Shown piece by piece: positions 1 to 13,175 of a DNA stretch of 64,000 bases (within the stretch, counting starts at the first letter, position 1; each line of letters opens with the position of its first letter). The position numbers were made by a program, and so were the translations under genes. Origin of the DNA: Pratylenchus scribneri (taxonomy: Eukaryota; Nematoda; Chromadorea; Rhabditida; Pratylenchidae). The stretch covers positions 4,278,001 to 4,342,000 of the forward strand of contig JAQSEB010000059.1 in assembly GCA_030063045.1 (NCBI GenBank), in the 5' to 3' direction. The notes under the pieces are model-generated. The model searched no databases. It was given only the letters and a program-made list of their open reading frames with translations, and was not told the DNA's origin.

Positions 1-104
1 AAGTTGGAGATATGATTTTGATTTTAAATTACCATATTTCAAAAAATGTCTTATTTTATAATCAACAAATTTAACAATGAAAAAATCAAAAACATGCAAT
101 ACAA

Positions 105-3100
105 TTAATCCGTTCTTTTATTAGATTTCTTCTTTTTCTTTCGTCTTTTTTCTTCAACCAAATTCAAATCAAATATTTTGGTGTTTTGTTGTTTTTCCAT
201 TTTCATCAGAATTAATTTTAAAGCCGCTATGTTATATCCGGTACGAGACTGAAAATATTAAATTTGTGTATTTAATTTTCTTACCAATGATGAATTAATT
301 TGTTCTGGCATTAACATTCTCAATTCATGCACAATTGCAGGAAGTTCAGTTGAATGGATTATTTCATTATGATGAATTCTATGAATGAATGATATTCAAA
401 ATATTACAATTTCAAATTACCTCATAATAAAATTAATCAATTTCGAAGCTATTTCTGGTTTATAAGAATTTTTGATGCATTCGCACATTCCTTCAAGCAA
501 TTCTGGAATATAACCGAAGGGAAGGGCCAATAGACTTTTTTCCATATTACTAAAAATATAATTATATTTCATATTTCCATTTTTTCACCTGAATCGAATT
601 TTTTGTAATGTGTCCATGAGGAAAAAATGTTCTGAATTTGCTGGATAACCACTCAATAAAATGTGCTTTTTATGCTAAATTAATTTAATTTAAATCTAAA
701 TTTATGTAAATAACCAATGGATTCGATTTTTCATTTCTTTCATTTCGTATAATTTCAATGGTTTCAATTATGCTTTCCGTCTAAATTTTAATTATTTTAT
801 ATTTAAATAATTAAATTATTTCTACCGATTTTATTGTTTCCACACTTTTCAAGGCCGCTAAATCGCCTGTTGGTTCTTTATCTTCTCCTGGCAACTGTGA
901 ATTTAAAAAATAATTTTAAACTCATAATAAACTTACAATATCTTCTTCTTCGATTAATTTTTCTTCAAAATCTTTTTCGCGAAGTTTCTCTTCCTCTTCT
1001 TGAAGAACAATAATCTCTTCCGATAATTCCCATACTCTGATTGATTTGTCGCGAGATGCCGAAATCTTATTCAATAAAATATACAAAAGGAAAATTAAAA
1101 TTACCAATAAATTTCCATCGGAATTGATAATAATTGTATCAATTTGATCGGTATGTCCTTGCAATGTTTGAATATGATTGAATTTTATTGCATCCCATTG
1201 CTGAAAATAATTAATTTAAACAGTTTAATTTTCAATAAAAAAATACCTTTATTTTTCCATCCTTTCCTGCAGACCAAAATAAATTTTCATCATCTTTGTT
1301 TCTTGAAAATTTTACACAATTCACACTAAATTAATTATAAATTAAAAAATTAATTCCATAATAATTTACGTATCATCGTGTGCAAATATTGATTTGTGGC
1401 AATCACCAAAATCAAGGCCCCAAATTCGAATTGATTTATCTGCCGAACCAGTGATTATCAATTTGCTATCCTTAAATTAAAATAATTATTTTAAATTCAT
1501 TAGAAAAATACCAACCAATGAAATATCGACACTGTAAATGGCCAAAGAGTGGCCATAAAGTGAAACAAAGAATTTGAGTGTGTCCATATAATAAACCCGC
1601 GCTGTATTATCCAAAAGACCGAACACAACAAATTTATTATTCGGTGAAATTGAAGCACATAATGCTTCATCAGGCAGTTCCAGCACTCTTTTTGATATCA
1701 ATTTCGTCCTAATTTAAAAGAAATAAAATATTTTTATGTAAATTCAAAAATAACCTTTGGTTTTCATTTGCCATTTCAAATTTCCAAAATTTACATTTCT
1801 TATCTTGGCCACATGAAATAAATCCTTCCTAAATTAATTAAATATTATTTATTATTAAATTTTAAAAATCACTTTTTGAGGGTAGAGACATAGTTGGCTA
1901 ATCACCCCATTGTGGATATTTTCGTATTTTTCAACTAATTCACATTTTTGAATATCAAATTGAAATAATATTCCATTCTGAATTATTAAAATTAATTACA
2001 ATAATTTATTTTATTTATTTTACCTTTGTTCCCAATATAAATTGTTTATCATCTGGAGTAATTAATGAGGCACTAATCAAATTCAAATTTTCTGCCGTGT
2101 ATTTATTCAAAGGCATCAATGTGGCCACATTCCAAATTATTGCACTTTCCTGCGACCCTGATCCAAAGAATCGTCCATCACCCGAAAATGACATTGTTCT
2201 GACATCCGTTCTATGAAGACGCTAAAATTAACCAAAATAATTTTTGATCATAAGAATACAAATTACTGTTCCTAAGCTGGCCAGTTTAAGCGATTCAATG
2301 GCATTACTTTTCCAGTCAATTTTCATCGAAATTCCTTGAATGTCGTTTGTTTTGAGAAGGCAGTATAACTAAATTTTACGAAAAATAATTTGTATTATTA
2401 TTCAAAAAAAAAAACCCGAAATTCTTTGATATTTCCATTTTCATTTGAATTGAATGGATCACAAAAATCAATTGATTTAATTTTGGATTCGGCCCGAAAA
2501 TCGCCAATCCTTGTAATCAATGTGGTAATATCATTATTAACTTCTTCTTCCAATCTCAAAAGCATTGCTCTATAAATTAATAAAACTAAAAATATTCAAA
2601 AAAAACCGAACTCTTCTTGGATTTCCAGTTTTTGTCGCATTTTTTTCAATTTTTTGTTATATCTTTTCTTGCTTTCCTGCTCAGTAAAATGCCTTTAATT
2701 ATTATTATTTTATTCAATAATATTAAAAATAAATCAAACCTATAAATATCGATCAGCGAATCGGAACCAATACAACAAATTATTGATTCATCCTTCGATA
2801 CAATAATTTGCAATGCTCGACCCTTCGCTTGCCTTATGAGAGTGCCTCTTTTAATAGATTTTAGTATTTTCTAAAATAATTTAAAACATAAAATATTGAA
2901 ATATAAATTCACTTACATTTGCCTGTTCATTCATTCCTCCATTTTCATTTATTTCTTCATTGCGTGGAATTTTTGGTCTCGTTTCTTCGTCAAATGTAAA
3001 TAAATGCGGCGAATTTCCTTCCCATTGAAGTTCACAAATCAACAATTCAATTTCGGCATTTCCAATTATAAGTAATCGATCGGAATTAATTAAGGCGAAT

Positions 3101-3838
3101 GAATAAATTTCTGTGGTACTTTCGGCCAATGTATAAAAACATGATTTACTTTGCATTCCCCAAAACCGAATATGCGAATCTTTTGAACTAAAATTAAATA
3201 ATTAATTAGATTCCATCTATTAATCCAACCTTGACAAAAGGTATTGATCATTTTGAGTAAATTGCAAATGAGTTATTGAGCCTTTATGTCCAAACAATCG
3301 ACAAATTCCGGATTCATTTAGAAGATCCCAAAGAGCAATAACAGAATCCTAAAAAAATATATTAAAAAATATTTTCATTATAAAACTTGCCTTTCCTCCA
3401 CTGGCTAAAATAAATCCATCATTGCTGAAAGCAATCGAATTCACACCCGTCTTGTGACCTTTGAATACAATTTTTGTACCTAAAAATGAGAAATTGGTGT
3501 TAAATTGATCTATTGGAATTACTTTCTGAATTTCTTTTATGCAAATGAATTTCGCCATTATTATATCCAATTGCGACCATCTCCTTATTTGGACTCAACT
3601 CAAAAACAGTCACAATATTTGTTTCACATCGAATTTCAAATGTCTAATTTAAAATGGTTATTTTAAATAGAAATAATTAAACCTTTTCGAGTGTTCGCAT
3701 ATTATAAAAGAAAATGCTTTCGGATGCCATTGCAGCACAAGTGAGATTGTCCACACATCGGACTGCACCATCCGGTGAACCAATTAAATTGCATGTACCA
3801 GAATGGACAAATTTCAAATAATCCTTTGTCAATCCCAT
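105..3838 (-). CDS. WDR3: WDR3 / Utp12 (Dip2) WD40 protein of the small-subunit processome
   Basis: Nucleolar WD40 protein. In the family it belongs to the UTP-B subcomplex of the SSU processome, which processes 18S pre-rRNA. The start ([10 protein letters not shown]) matches the conserved N-terminus of WDR3. Further blocks read on the minus strand are [17 protein letters not shown] and [20 protein letters not shown] near 1700-1500, and [14 protein letters not shown] followed by an acidic Glu-rich segment near 1060-930. The stretch from about 900 to 200 is where the C-terminal Utp12 domain should lie. The protein ends in a basic tail ([14 protein letters not shown]) with TAA at 105-107. The gene is cut by more than ten short introns, so only fragments appear as open frames. 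The start follows a TTTTAAAG sequence that could be a trans-splice acceptor. It lies 163 bp downstream of the RhoGAP gene on the same strand. Identity is secure; some exon edges are approximate. Confidence 0.94.
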
Positions 3839-4001
3839 TATTAAATAACCTTTCTTTAAAATATGGAAGTGAAAATAAATAAATATAATGCATAAATAAA
3901 TAATTGAATTTGAGACAAATTTCAAAATAATATAAATAGAAATTAATTTTATTGAAAAAAATGCAAATTTTTAGAAAATAAGAATTTAAATTTGGAATTC
4001 T

Positions 4002-5756
4002 TTAATGATTATCACAAAATAATTCTTCAAAATTCAAAATTAAATTATATGAGAAGGCATTAAGCGATCTTATTTGCGCCATTGGAACCTTAAATTGTTT
4101 TTATAATTAATTAATTTCAATAAAATGAACTTGTTGATCGGTTGGCCAATGTAAAACGGGACCGAATATTATGCTTAAATTATTCGCTGTCATCAAATTT
4201 TGTTCGCTATGCTTCGCAACATCCGTCAATAAATGCACAACTTTCTTCAGTAATAAATAATTTTCCAACGGGAGTTTTTGTAGAAATTCCCGTGTAGCGT
4301 CCAAATAAGTTGATTTTTCCATAGCTTAATTAAAAAACATTTTTGCAAATGATTAATCCTTATAAAGAACTCACCACTTAATAATATTAATTCTGGATAA
4401 AGATGATTTGTAGTCAATGGTTCACCCAAGGATCGTAAAAATGTCTTTAACAAAACAGATGCATGCAGAATGCATTTCTCCAAATCTCCATTAATTTCTG
4501 AATCATCAAGAAAATTGATTTTTTCACCTGGAAAGTCGATATTCAGAATGGATCGATGTGATAATTATTTTACCCATATTGATTCTATTTTGCAATGATT
4601 TAATCATATTAACATTAACTGATCGCCGGAATATTCCTTCCATCGAAAGTCCATGTTCTCTTATAAAATCAATCAATTCAGCAGCAATAGGTGGTATGTC
4701 CGAATTGGGATTATGGTCCAAAATGCTAAAAAAAATACATGGATTAATTTTAATTTTAAATATTTTTACAATTTTAATGAAACATTAAATTGTTGCGTTG
4801 GACGTGGAGTCAAATTAATTTGCCTTTGAGGTTGATGATCTTTTTGTACATTTAAATTTGAAGATCGATCGAAGCTAAAAAAAAGATTGTTGTTATTAGT
4901 AAATATTTATATATTTACTCAATAATGGGTTGAGGAAGGTTCAAATTCGCCGTTGGAATAATTGCATTCAATTCTTCTAATGAGTTTAGATAATGCAATT
5001 TTTGCTCAAATTTTAATGAAATAATTGGTTTAAATACACTCCAAATGAAACGAATAAATTTTGTTGGATGCACAACATAAAGAGCCTGTTTTTGGTTTTC
5101 AATAAAATGATTATGATTATATTAAAAACTGCGAAATTTACCTTCAAATTCTTTCGATATCTGAACATTTTTTATTATTTGTTTTAATTTTTTTTATTAA
5201 TTTTACCGTCGATCGAGGAGCTGATATGCGCGTATCAACCATTTCAATGGAGGTTTATTATTTGACCTCAATCCATAATGAAAATAAATTATTGTATAAT
5301 CCTGATCCACAATTTTATCAAGTGTGTATTTTACGAATCTAAGGAATTTATCATGATCAAATCCCTTGTTTGATGGAAAACGATGAGCATAAATAACAAC
5401 CACGGGCCTATAAAAAGTTAATTGAAAACAATTAAAATAATTTGTTTTAAACCTTGCAATTACATCTTCCCCATACACATCAATGATATCATTATTCTCA
5501 ATCTCAGCAAAATTTTCAGCAAATGGATCATCATTGGCAGTCCCAAGCTCTGTTTCAAAATTATCTCTTTCCAAAAAACTCTTTTGTGATCTCAATTGTT
5601 GATCCTGCTTAATTGCACGAATATCTGTAAATTTGTAATGTAATAATACGTTTGAATATGAATGAACTCACTGTTATATTCTTCCGATGTCAATAAATCA
5701 TCATCAGCAAAACAATCATCTACAATAAAATCAGCACTTGTTGTAGTTTCTGTCAT
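4002..5756 (-). CDS. ARHGAP1/p50RhoGAP-like protein (CRAL-TRIO + RhoGAP)
   Basis: Rho-family GTPase-activating protein with a Sec14-type lipid-binding domain, as in p50RhoGAP. It is expected to act in the cytosol and on endosomal membranes. The acidic N-terminus starts MTETTTSADF. The CRAL-TRIO part contains RPVVVIYAHRFPSNKG and DQDYTIIYFHYGLRSNNKPP. The RhoGAP part contains IPPIAAELIDFIREHGLSME, which continues into GIFRRS (the catalytic arginine-finger loop), and later NLMTANNLSIIFGPVLHW. A 42-bp intron (4089-4130) is inferred near the end: reading through it would stop early, whereas splicing gives VPMAQIRSLNAFSYNLIL and a stop at 4002, matching the family's C-terminal helix. Same strand as WDR3 and just upstream of it, so co-transcription is possible. 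Confidence 0.9.
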
Positions 5757-5935
5757 CGCGCATATATTGATGATTGATGAATTAGAATTAAAATTTGTAA
5801 AAAATCTGAAAATGATGGAGATGAAGATAGTCAACATTTAACTTTATAAAACTTGTATAATAAATGGAGGTGCGTTAAACTTACTTATTCAATATTTTTT
5901 TTTAAGATCGAGAATTAAATTAAAAATAAAGTTTG

Positions 5936-6601
5936 ATGCTTTGGATTTCACATTATTTATGTGCCTTTTTATTTATCCTATTATTAAATAAGATTGTTCA
6001 ATTGGAATGTAAAAAAAAGGGCATCATCGATTATACGGATGCCGAATTTGAGAAATTATTTGACCAATGGGAAGAAAATGAGATTGATGAGAATAATGAT
6101 TTTGAAACAGAATCTCCGATACATAAACTGGATTTTCAGGTAAGCTTTTTTAATATTTACTATGAATAAAAATAATTTATAGGCAAATTCACCAGACGAA
6201 CTTGTTAAGCTAAGCAAAAAAGGTAAATCTGTGATGATGTTTGTTAGTGTAAAAAATCCGGATGAACATTCAACCTCGAAACAATTTACTGAAAAAATCT
6301 CAGCTTTATGGCAATCAAATTTTTATAATAACCATATAGAGGCACAGGTGTGTGTCTTTTTTTTTAAAATTTTGATTAATTGATTAAAATTGCAGAATTT
6401 CATTGTCGATGATGATAGAATACTCTTCCTTTTTAAGGGTTTAATTTATTCAATTTTATACTAATTAAATATCCTAATAATTAAGAGGGTTCGCAGGCTT
6501 GGGATGCTCGAGATTTCGTCATTAAACAAAATGAATGCAAAGAAATATTATTAGAAGGCAAAATAATGAAAGGCCCATCAGCAAATAAAGATGAATTATG
6601 A
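5936..6601 (+). CDS. mesd: MESD: ER chaperone for LRP/LDL-receptor-type proteins, ending in KDEL
   Basis: Endoplasmic-reticulum chaperone that folds the beta-propeller/EGF modules of LDL-receptor relatives; the C. elegans member is known as bmy-1. Four exons. Exon 1 carries a signal peptide (MLWISHYLCAFLFILLL) and the family's DYTDAEFEKLFDQWEE helix. Exon 2 has LVKLSKKGKSVMMFVSV, exon 3 NFIVDDDRILFLFK, and exon 4 EGSQAWDARDFVIKQNEC. The third intron splits the K-E junction as GG|gtttaa...attaag|AG, which restores KEGSQAWD. The protein ends NKDEL, a canonical ER-retrieval signal; vertebrate MESD ends REDL. It lacks the long lysine-rich tail of vertebrate MESD. EXOC3 starts 135 bp downstream on the same strand. 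The start ATG follows a TTTTTTTTTAAG acceptor-like tract. Confidence 0.93.
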
Positions 6602-6736
6602 TTGAATAAACATTTTAATAAATTATTAAATAAAAGATTTGAATTATTATTTTATGTAAAAGGTTTTGAACCTATTTATTTATCTTTTATCACCAGAAAA
6701 TATACTAATAATGAAATAATCTCTCTAATTAAAGTT

Positions 6737-9700
6737 ATGGAAAACCAGAACAAAATTGAGATTGATGGTGCCTCATATGCTCAGATTTCATCAATGTTTC
6801 AAAGACCATCTCAATTAGAGAAAATTGATGAATTGGTTAAAAAAGCAGAGCGTAAAAAAGTATTCTTTTTTTTTTATTTTTAAATATATTCCATTGCCAT
6901 AGGCAGCAGTAGAAGCTATGCTGAGAACAGGAGTTCAATCTCAATTGGAAGGAATCCGTTCGGCAATTTCTCATTTGCAAGTTACCACAGAAGAAGTGAA
7001 ACAAATTGGCAAGAGGTATAGTTTTATAATCATTTAAAATTATGTAATTTTATTTATAGTATGCAAGAAATTGGAGAAAAATTGCACACAATTCAAGCAA
7101 CCCGGAATAGGCTAAGCATGTTAAGCAATGCAAATAACCAGCACAGTCAATATGCAATAGCAGTTGAAAACCTCAAACATATTTTTAATTTGGTTGGCAC
7201 TGTTGAAAAAACACACGAGTTTGTAATAATTTACTTTTTAATCTATTTCAAATAATATTTAGATTCATTCTTGAAGGCAAACTTCTCAATGCACATAAAA
7301 AGTTAGAAACTGAAAATAACATTTTATATTGCTAAAAATTTAGTATAATGGAATTGGAAAATGCTCGCGATGATTTAATGTTTGAAGTACATAAATTGAA
7401 TTCCGATCGAAGGGAATATGATAAAAATGTTTGAATTTATATTTTTTATTCTTATTTAATTTTCTTTTTTTTCAGCTATTGAAAAATTATTTTTCTGATG
7501 TGGACAAACTTGTTGAAGATCTTGCCAAACAAATTTGGTATATTTGTTGGAGAGCACTGGAAGCAGTGCAAGGAAATAATGACAATGCAATTCAGCAATT
7601 GGTTTCGGCAATACGAATTATCGAAAGAGAAGAACGGTTCGTCTGATTTCATTTATTTAAAAATTAATTATTTTAAATATTTGCAGAATTGATAATTATT
7701 ATATTGAACAGAGGATTGTTTCTCGGGATTTTATGCCGCCCGGTCGACCAAGACAATGGCGCAAACAACTTTTTGATATTTTGCTCAAAGATGTTCGCGA
7801 AAGATTAGAAGGAAACCAACTTGAAGATAAAAGCCTAAACCGTCAATGGCTAGCCCGGTTCTCATCAATTAATTCAAATAAATTATTTATAATTATTAAA
7901 GATATTTGGAAGTTTGCCGGAAAAAAGTTGTTGACGATCTTCGATTAATCAAAACTTGCTTATCAACATGCTTTCCACCGGAATACAATATTTATGACCG
8001 ATATATAAAATATTACCATGACAGCATTTCTTTTCATGTGAGTTTTTTAAATGAATATTCTGGCAAGAAATTCACAATTTTAAGATCAAAAATGTTGCTT
8101 CCAGTCCACTTGAGAAGAATGAATTAGTTCAATTATTGGGTTGGATTCAGGAATATCCGTAAATAAATAAATATTGGATAAAATAATTGTTTATTAAATA
8201 ATTCAGTGGTAAACAAATGTTGGGCGATCCGCAATTGGGTATTCAAGCACAATCCCTCGTTCAAGAACAACCATTGTTGACAAAATCAACCAGAAATCAT
8301 CTTTATGATCGGTTTGTTGACAATAAATCATCAATTTAATTTGCATTTTTAATTCAGTTTCATTGATATGACCCGAAATGATATGCATGAATGGTTGGAA
8401 AAAACATTGCAACAGGAAAAAGATGTGAAATCATTTTAAATTATTATTTACTTTTTTATATTTTAGGATTGGTATAAACATGTTCTTCCAGAAAGTGATA
8501 ATAATAAATGCTTTTACACTCCATTGCCCAGCATTTTATTTGGAATGGTCGAGGATACGGTAAACATTATTAATTACTAATTAATTAATGTGAAATTTAA
8601 GGTAGCACTGTCCAAAATAATATCCCTGGAAATAATACCCCGGATTATTGATGTGGCCGTTGATGAATTTATTATATTTGCTGGAAAATACAAGGATGCT
8701 TCATTGGCTTATAAAGGAAAACATTTTGAAGATCGATCATTTTTTCAAAACTATACTGCAACAATTGTAAGTTAATTAAACCATAAATTAATTAATTCTA
8801 ATTAAAGATTGCAATTGCAAATAATTTTGACATTTGCATTGATTCAACGGATAAACTCGAAAAACATATTCGGCTAACAATGGAAAGCGTGGAATTGGAT
8901 AATAACATTGAAGGAGGAAATGGATCGGCAACAGCTCGTTCATTTACGGTTGTTAAGCGGCAAGATCTAATCGAAAAAATGGAACAATTGAAGAATAAAT
9001 TCCAAATTGGAATTCAATTAACGTAAATTAATCAATAAATTGAATAATATTTATTATATTCTTTTTTTACAGAATTTCAGCATTGCTCGATGAAGTTTTC
9101 GACGATATTGGAAAACATTTAGAACAATTAATGACCAGAACTTGGCTTTTGGGCTCAACCGATCTGGAAACAATTTGTATTACCATTGCCGATTATTATA
9201 GTAAATTATTTTTAATTAAAATTATAATTTTATTTATTTTAAAGATGATTATCGCCATTTGCGGCCTCACATTCGATTTTCAATTATGAAGGAATTATTA
9301 TTCAAAATTATTGCTGAATTTCTCATTGGAATCGAAAGTCGGTATGTTAAAAAATTCATTTATTTTTTATTAAAATTTAAATAATTTAAGAAGAATTTCA
9401 TTCAATAAATACGAAGAACGTCATTTGGCTGTGGAAAGGATGAAAGTTGATGCGAAAAGGGTTGAACAACTTTTCACAAAATTCTTCGATTCTGATTATC
9501 CCGTAAATATTTTTATTTGATGGATATTATACATTCATTTTCAGATGCCCACAATTGTGAATGTCCTTCCCGCAATTGGTGAATTGTTGGATTTGAGAGA
9601 TAAAACTTTACTTGGCCTGGAGGCATCTTCCCTTCTTCGTAAATTTCCGGATGTTCCTGTTGATTATTTGACATCGCTGATTCAAATTCGCGAAGATGTG

Positions 9701-9930
9701 GGCAGAACAGAGGCCAAGTATGAAATAATTTTTAATTTAAATTTATTTTAAATTTTTAAAGGAATATTGCGGATGAAGCTTCAGCGAATGTTCGATATCA
9801 TCCAAAAGGAGAATTGGATATACAAAAACTGTTCAATATGTGCAAACCGGGGGCAAGGAGAGCATTACCTGCATTGGAATCGACCGTTCAGAATATGTTT
9901 GCTACAATTAAAGGAGTACAGGGAAAATAA
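6737..9930 (+). CDS. sec-6: EXOC3 / Sec6 exocyst subunit
   Basis: Subunit of the exocyst, which tethers secretory vesicles to the plasma membrane. Many short exons. Recognisable blocks in order are MFQRPSQLEKIDELVKKAER with RKKAAVEAMLRTGVQSQLEG; HSQYAIAVENLKHIFNLVGT; LNAHKNIMELENARDDLMFE; AIRIIEREERIDNYYIEQRI; PPGRPRQWRKQLFDILLKDV; and TCFPPEYNIYDRYIKYYHDS. All align in order with human EXOC3. The C-terminal half contains LDEVFDDIGKHLEQLMTRTW and PALESTVQNMFATIKG, ending at TAA 9928-9930. The ATG at 6737 is the first in frame before the conserved block. Upstream sequence contains ATCACCAG, a possible SL acceptor. The 135-bp gap after MESD suggests an operon. Confidence 0.94.
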
Positions 9931-10454
9931 ATTTTGATAATGTAAATTTTGAAATTAATTTTAAATTGTGATAAAATTATTTGTTTTCGCTTTTGCTCAT
10001 ATTTACTTTATATGGGGAAGAGGAATCCACTCATTTATTTTACTCTTTCCTTAAGGAAAAGGAATCCCCCAAAATAAATCAGCCATTTCCTTCCTCCTTC
10101 CTCTTGGTTGACTGATGCAATAGTACCGTAAAATTACTTCATTAATGAACGAAACAAACGAGTTTACAGTCAAATAAATTTTTGGCCATTTAAAATTGTA
10201 GTAGTGTTTTAGGAAATATTTATGAATGCAAATTGCAAATCAAAGACTACAAAAAAAAATAAATGACTTTAATTTATACTTTGTGATGTAGATATGGGAG
10301 TGGAAACCATTTAATTCATTCCTTCCTGTCCTATAATGTTCATTTTCATTCATTTTCAATTCGTTATCATTTGAGGGAAGACAGAAGGAATTGCTTACTT
10401 TGCTAATAATTAATCAACAAATTTTCTGCGAAACATTCAATTAAACTTGCTATT
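9931..10454. other. Intergenic region between EXOC3 and LRRC58
   Basis: No open frame or RNA gene that I can support. AT-rich sequence with scattered ATTCATT repeats and two copies of a GGAAGAGGAATCC/GGAAAAGGAATCCC motif around 10014-10070. It probably holds the EXOC3 3' end and the LRRC58 promoter. Confidence 0.5.
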
Positions 10455-11818
10455 ATGGAATCCGGAGAGAATGATCATACAAATGAAAGGTAAAAATTTA
10501 TAAATGTTTACATTAAAATTTTCAGTACCGAAAGAAATAATGTCACTGTGGATCTATCCCAGCGATATATTGAAACACTCCCGAATTCTTATTTCACCGG
10601 AGAAAATGCACCATACGGCAATCACAGCGAAATTGTTGCAGTGAATTTGGCCTACAATCAATTCATCCAATTTCCACTACTAATTTGCCAATTTTCAAAT
10701 TTATCCAGGTCATTTTTTAATATTATTTTACTTTTGCAATCTAAATTAGCCTAGATGTGAGTAATAATCAATTAGCCATTTTGCCGAAGGAATTTTGCAC
10801 ATTGAAGAAATTAATTCAACTCAATTTGCGGAACAATTTATTAGAAAATATTCCCGTTGAATTCCAAAGGCTTGATTCACTTCAAGAATTAAATCTTTCC
10901 GGAAATTTATTTGAACAATTTCCAACTGAATTATTGCAAATCAAATCTCTCAGAATTCTTTATATGGGCGCAAATCGTATTCAATATATTCCGGCTTCGA
11001 TTTCAAATTTGATAAAGTTTGTCAAATAATTTTTCAATTAAAAAATTTAATTTAGCCTTCAACTTTTATATTTGGGAGGGAATTATTTATCTGGTGGAAT
11101 TCCTGACTCAATTGGATGTTTATATGAGCTTACAGCGCTCGGTTTGGCTGATAACCAACTTGAGAGTATTCCGGCCACAATCGCAAATTTGCATAAATTG
11201 CGAAATCTTTCACTTCATAATAACAAATTGAAGGTAAAAAATATAAAAAAAAATAATAAATTTTAATACATTTAAGGTTCTACCACCTGGAATTGCAAGA
11301 TTAAAAAATTTAGAATATCTTAGTTTAAGAAATAATCCCCTGGTCACCGATTTTGTGAATGAAATTCTCTTGGAACCACCAACTTTAAAAGGTATTTAAA
11401 TTGCAATTTTAATTTTTTTTCTATTTTATATTTAAAGAATTGGCCGCTCGAATCGTTAAAATACGATTTTCACGTGAATTTTGCAAGTCAATTTTACCCA
11501 TCGAATTAGTCGAATATTTAAATACAGGTTTTTAAACAAATCCCAATTTATATAATAATAAAAATAAATTAAGCGAATCAATGTGTCAACCCAAAATGCA
11601 AGGGGGTTTATTTTGAAGCATGTGCAGAATTGGTCAAATTTGTGGATTTTTGCGGCAAATACCGTGTTCCTCTTCTTCACTATTTGTGCTCTCCAAAATG
11701 TTCAGTTAATACCCCAGCCTATGCATATTCTTCATCATCCGAATCGGAAGATGATAGAGACCGGCCATCCTCCTCAATATCGGCCAATGCAAAGATGAAA
11801 AAAGTTTTGATCGGATAA
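10455..11818 (+). CDS. LRRC58-like leucine-rich-repeat protein
   Basis: Intracellular leucine-rich-repeat protein of the LRRC58 family. After a short first exon (MESGENDHTNER), the protein has about eight LRRs of the LxxLxLxxNxL type, for example LDVSNNQLAILPKEFCTLKK, LQELNLSGNLFEQFP and LTALGLADNQLESIPATIAN. The diagnostic part is the cysteine-rich C-terminus: NQCVNPKCKGVYFEAC, then KFVDFCGKYRVPLLHYLCSP with KCS, which matches the end of human LRRC58 closely. A serine/acidic tail (SSSSESEDDRD) follows. Length, about 370 residues, fits the family. The stop TAA overlaps an AATAAA polyadenylation signal. The gene is convergent with the BRI3-like gene. Seven or so short introns interrupt it, so only pieces appear as open frames. 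Confidence 0.9.
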
Positions 11819-11979
11819 ATAAAGTCTTTGACATTCTTTTTTCGTTTATGATGTATTTATTCTCGATAAAAAATAGTTATATCTGGCAAAAGTTTTTAAA
11901 TTCAATAAAATTCAAAGTGAATGTTTTTTAAATGATTTCGTTTTATTCCCGTTGTTCCGCCTTCTTTCACCCTTCCTTG

Positions 11980-12695
11980 TCAATCATAGAGGCGGCGACA
12001 GGTATTGCAGCGACGACGGACAGTGCACGGGATGCAGAAAAGGAGCATCAGACCAAATGGGAACGTAAAAATGGCAAAAAGGATGAGGCAAAGAAGGCAG
12101 CAAACGTCGGTCTCACTCTCAATCGAACCCTAGAAAATATTTGTGATTTGAATCAACTTAATAGATAGATTTTGCTTACTAAGCAGAATGAGCATGGATT
12201 ACGGCGCGATGGCGGCACAACGGTGGTATGTGTGTGATGGATATGGGTAGTCGAAATTGGCGGGTTGGCACTTGCTGAAATTATCATCAGAAATTAACCA
12301 TTAGTTTTTAAATAACAAACGTTGAGCATAAATAGTATGGACTTGGCCTCCCGGATGCGGCGGATAGATATTCTGCTGACCAGTCATTTGGTTTGGAAGA
12401 GGCGCATTCGGAAAGTTGTTTGGTTGATAATTCGAATAAGGAGGTGCTGGATAATTTACCGCTTCCTAAATAATTTTAAATAAAAATTATACGAGAATAA
12501 AAACTTGATATGAAGGAGGAGGTTGAGCCGGAACATTATTGTGAATTTGATAAGTGTCACCACCCTGCAATGGAATAACCGACTCACGCTAAAAGAAAAA
12601 ATTGATTTAAAAAGATTAAAATTAAATACATGCTGTTCAACTGGGTTTCCTGATGATTCGAGTGGTGGTGCCGAAGGCGTTTTTCCACTGTCCAT
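11980..12695 (-). CDS. BRI3 (brain protein I3) family membrane protein
   Basis: Small membrane protein of the BRI3 family, which in vertebrates is lysosomal/endosomal. Five exons were joined by hand. The N-terminal half is proline/tyrosine-rich: MDSGKTPSAPPLESSGNP, then QPPPSYQEA, a PPxY motif able to bind WW-domain ubiquitin ligases, then PHPGGQVHTIYA. The diagnostic C-terminus is NPCSFCLGSIESETDVCC, then LLCLILFAIFTFPFGLMLLF, then CIPCTVRRRCNTCRRLYD and a TGA at 11980. This is the family pattern of CxxC, a hydrophobic segment with FPFG, and a terminal CxxC. About 160 residues. None of the C-terminal exons is long enough to show as an open frame, so this gene would be missed by ORF length alone. 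Confidence 0.85.
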
Positions 12696-12944
12696 ATTTT
12701 ATTTATTTAATTAAGTTAGAATCAAGAAAGAAAATCAATCTGTTTTTAATATCATAAATTTAAAAAATAACATTCTAATTTTATGATTATGGAAGATGGA
12801 AGTGAATTGATTTATAATTTAATTATGATTTATGAATCATCCATTAATCATTTTATAGGATGATTATGATTAGATTATAATACAGAGATAGATAGGATAA
12901 TAAAACTCCTTTTAGTTCTGCGAAAGTCGTTTTTTTTAAAAACT

Positions 12945-13175
12945 ATGTTTCGACTAACTTAGTTTTTAAACGGGTTTTAAGGGTTTTCTAATAAGCTGCC
13001 CGAAAACACATTGGTTTTTTTGGTTTAATAATCCCTATAAAAAAATTGCCTATGCCTTGCCGTGCCGCTTGCCTGCCTTTGGGTTGGGCGTTGGCCGTTG
13101 GGCCTTGCCGAAAAATGGATTGGATAAAATGTCTTACGGTTTGGATAAAACGTCTTACTGTCTGGATAAAATGTC
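12945..13175. repeat. Dispersed element A, copy 1 (with a short internal tandem)
   Basis: Contains, in order, a TTTTAAGGGTTTTC block, a CATTGG-poly(T)-GGTTTAAT block, and TGGATAAAATGTCTTAC. The last block is present about three times in tandem at roughly 19-21 bp spacing (13122-13173), with changes. The same ordered blocks recur inverted at about 45455-45560 and 57572-57760, so this is a dispersed, non-coding, MITE-like repeat. Transposase and clear terminal inverted repeats were not seen. Confidence 0.55.
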
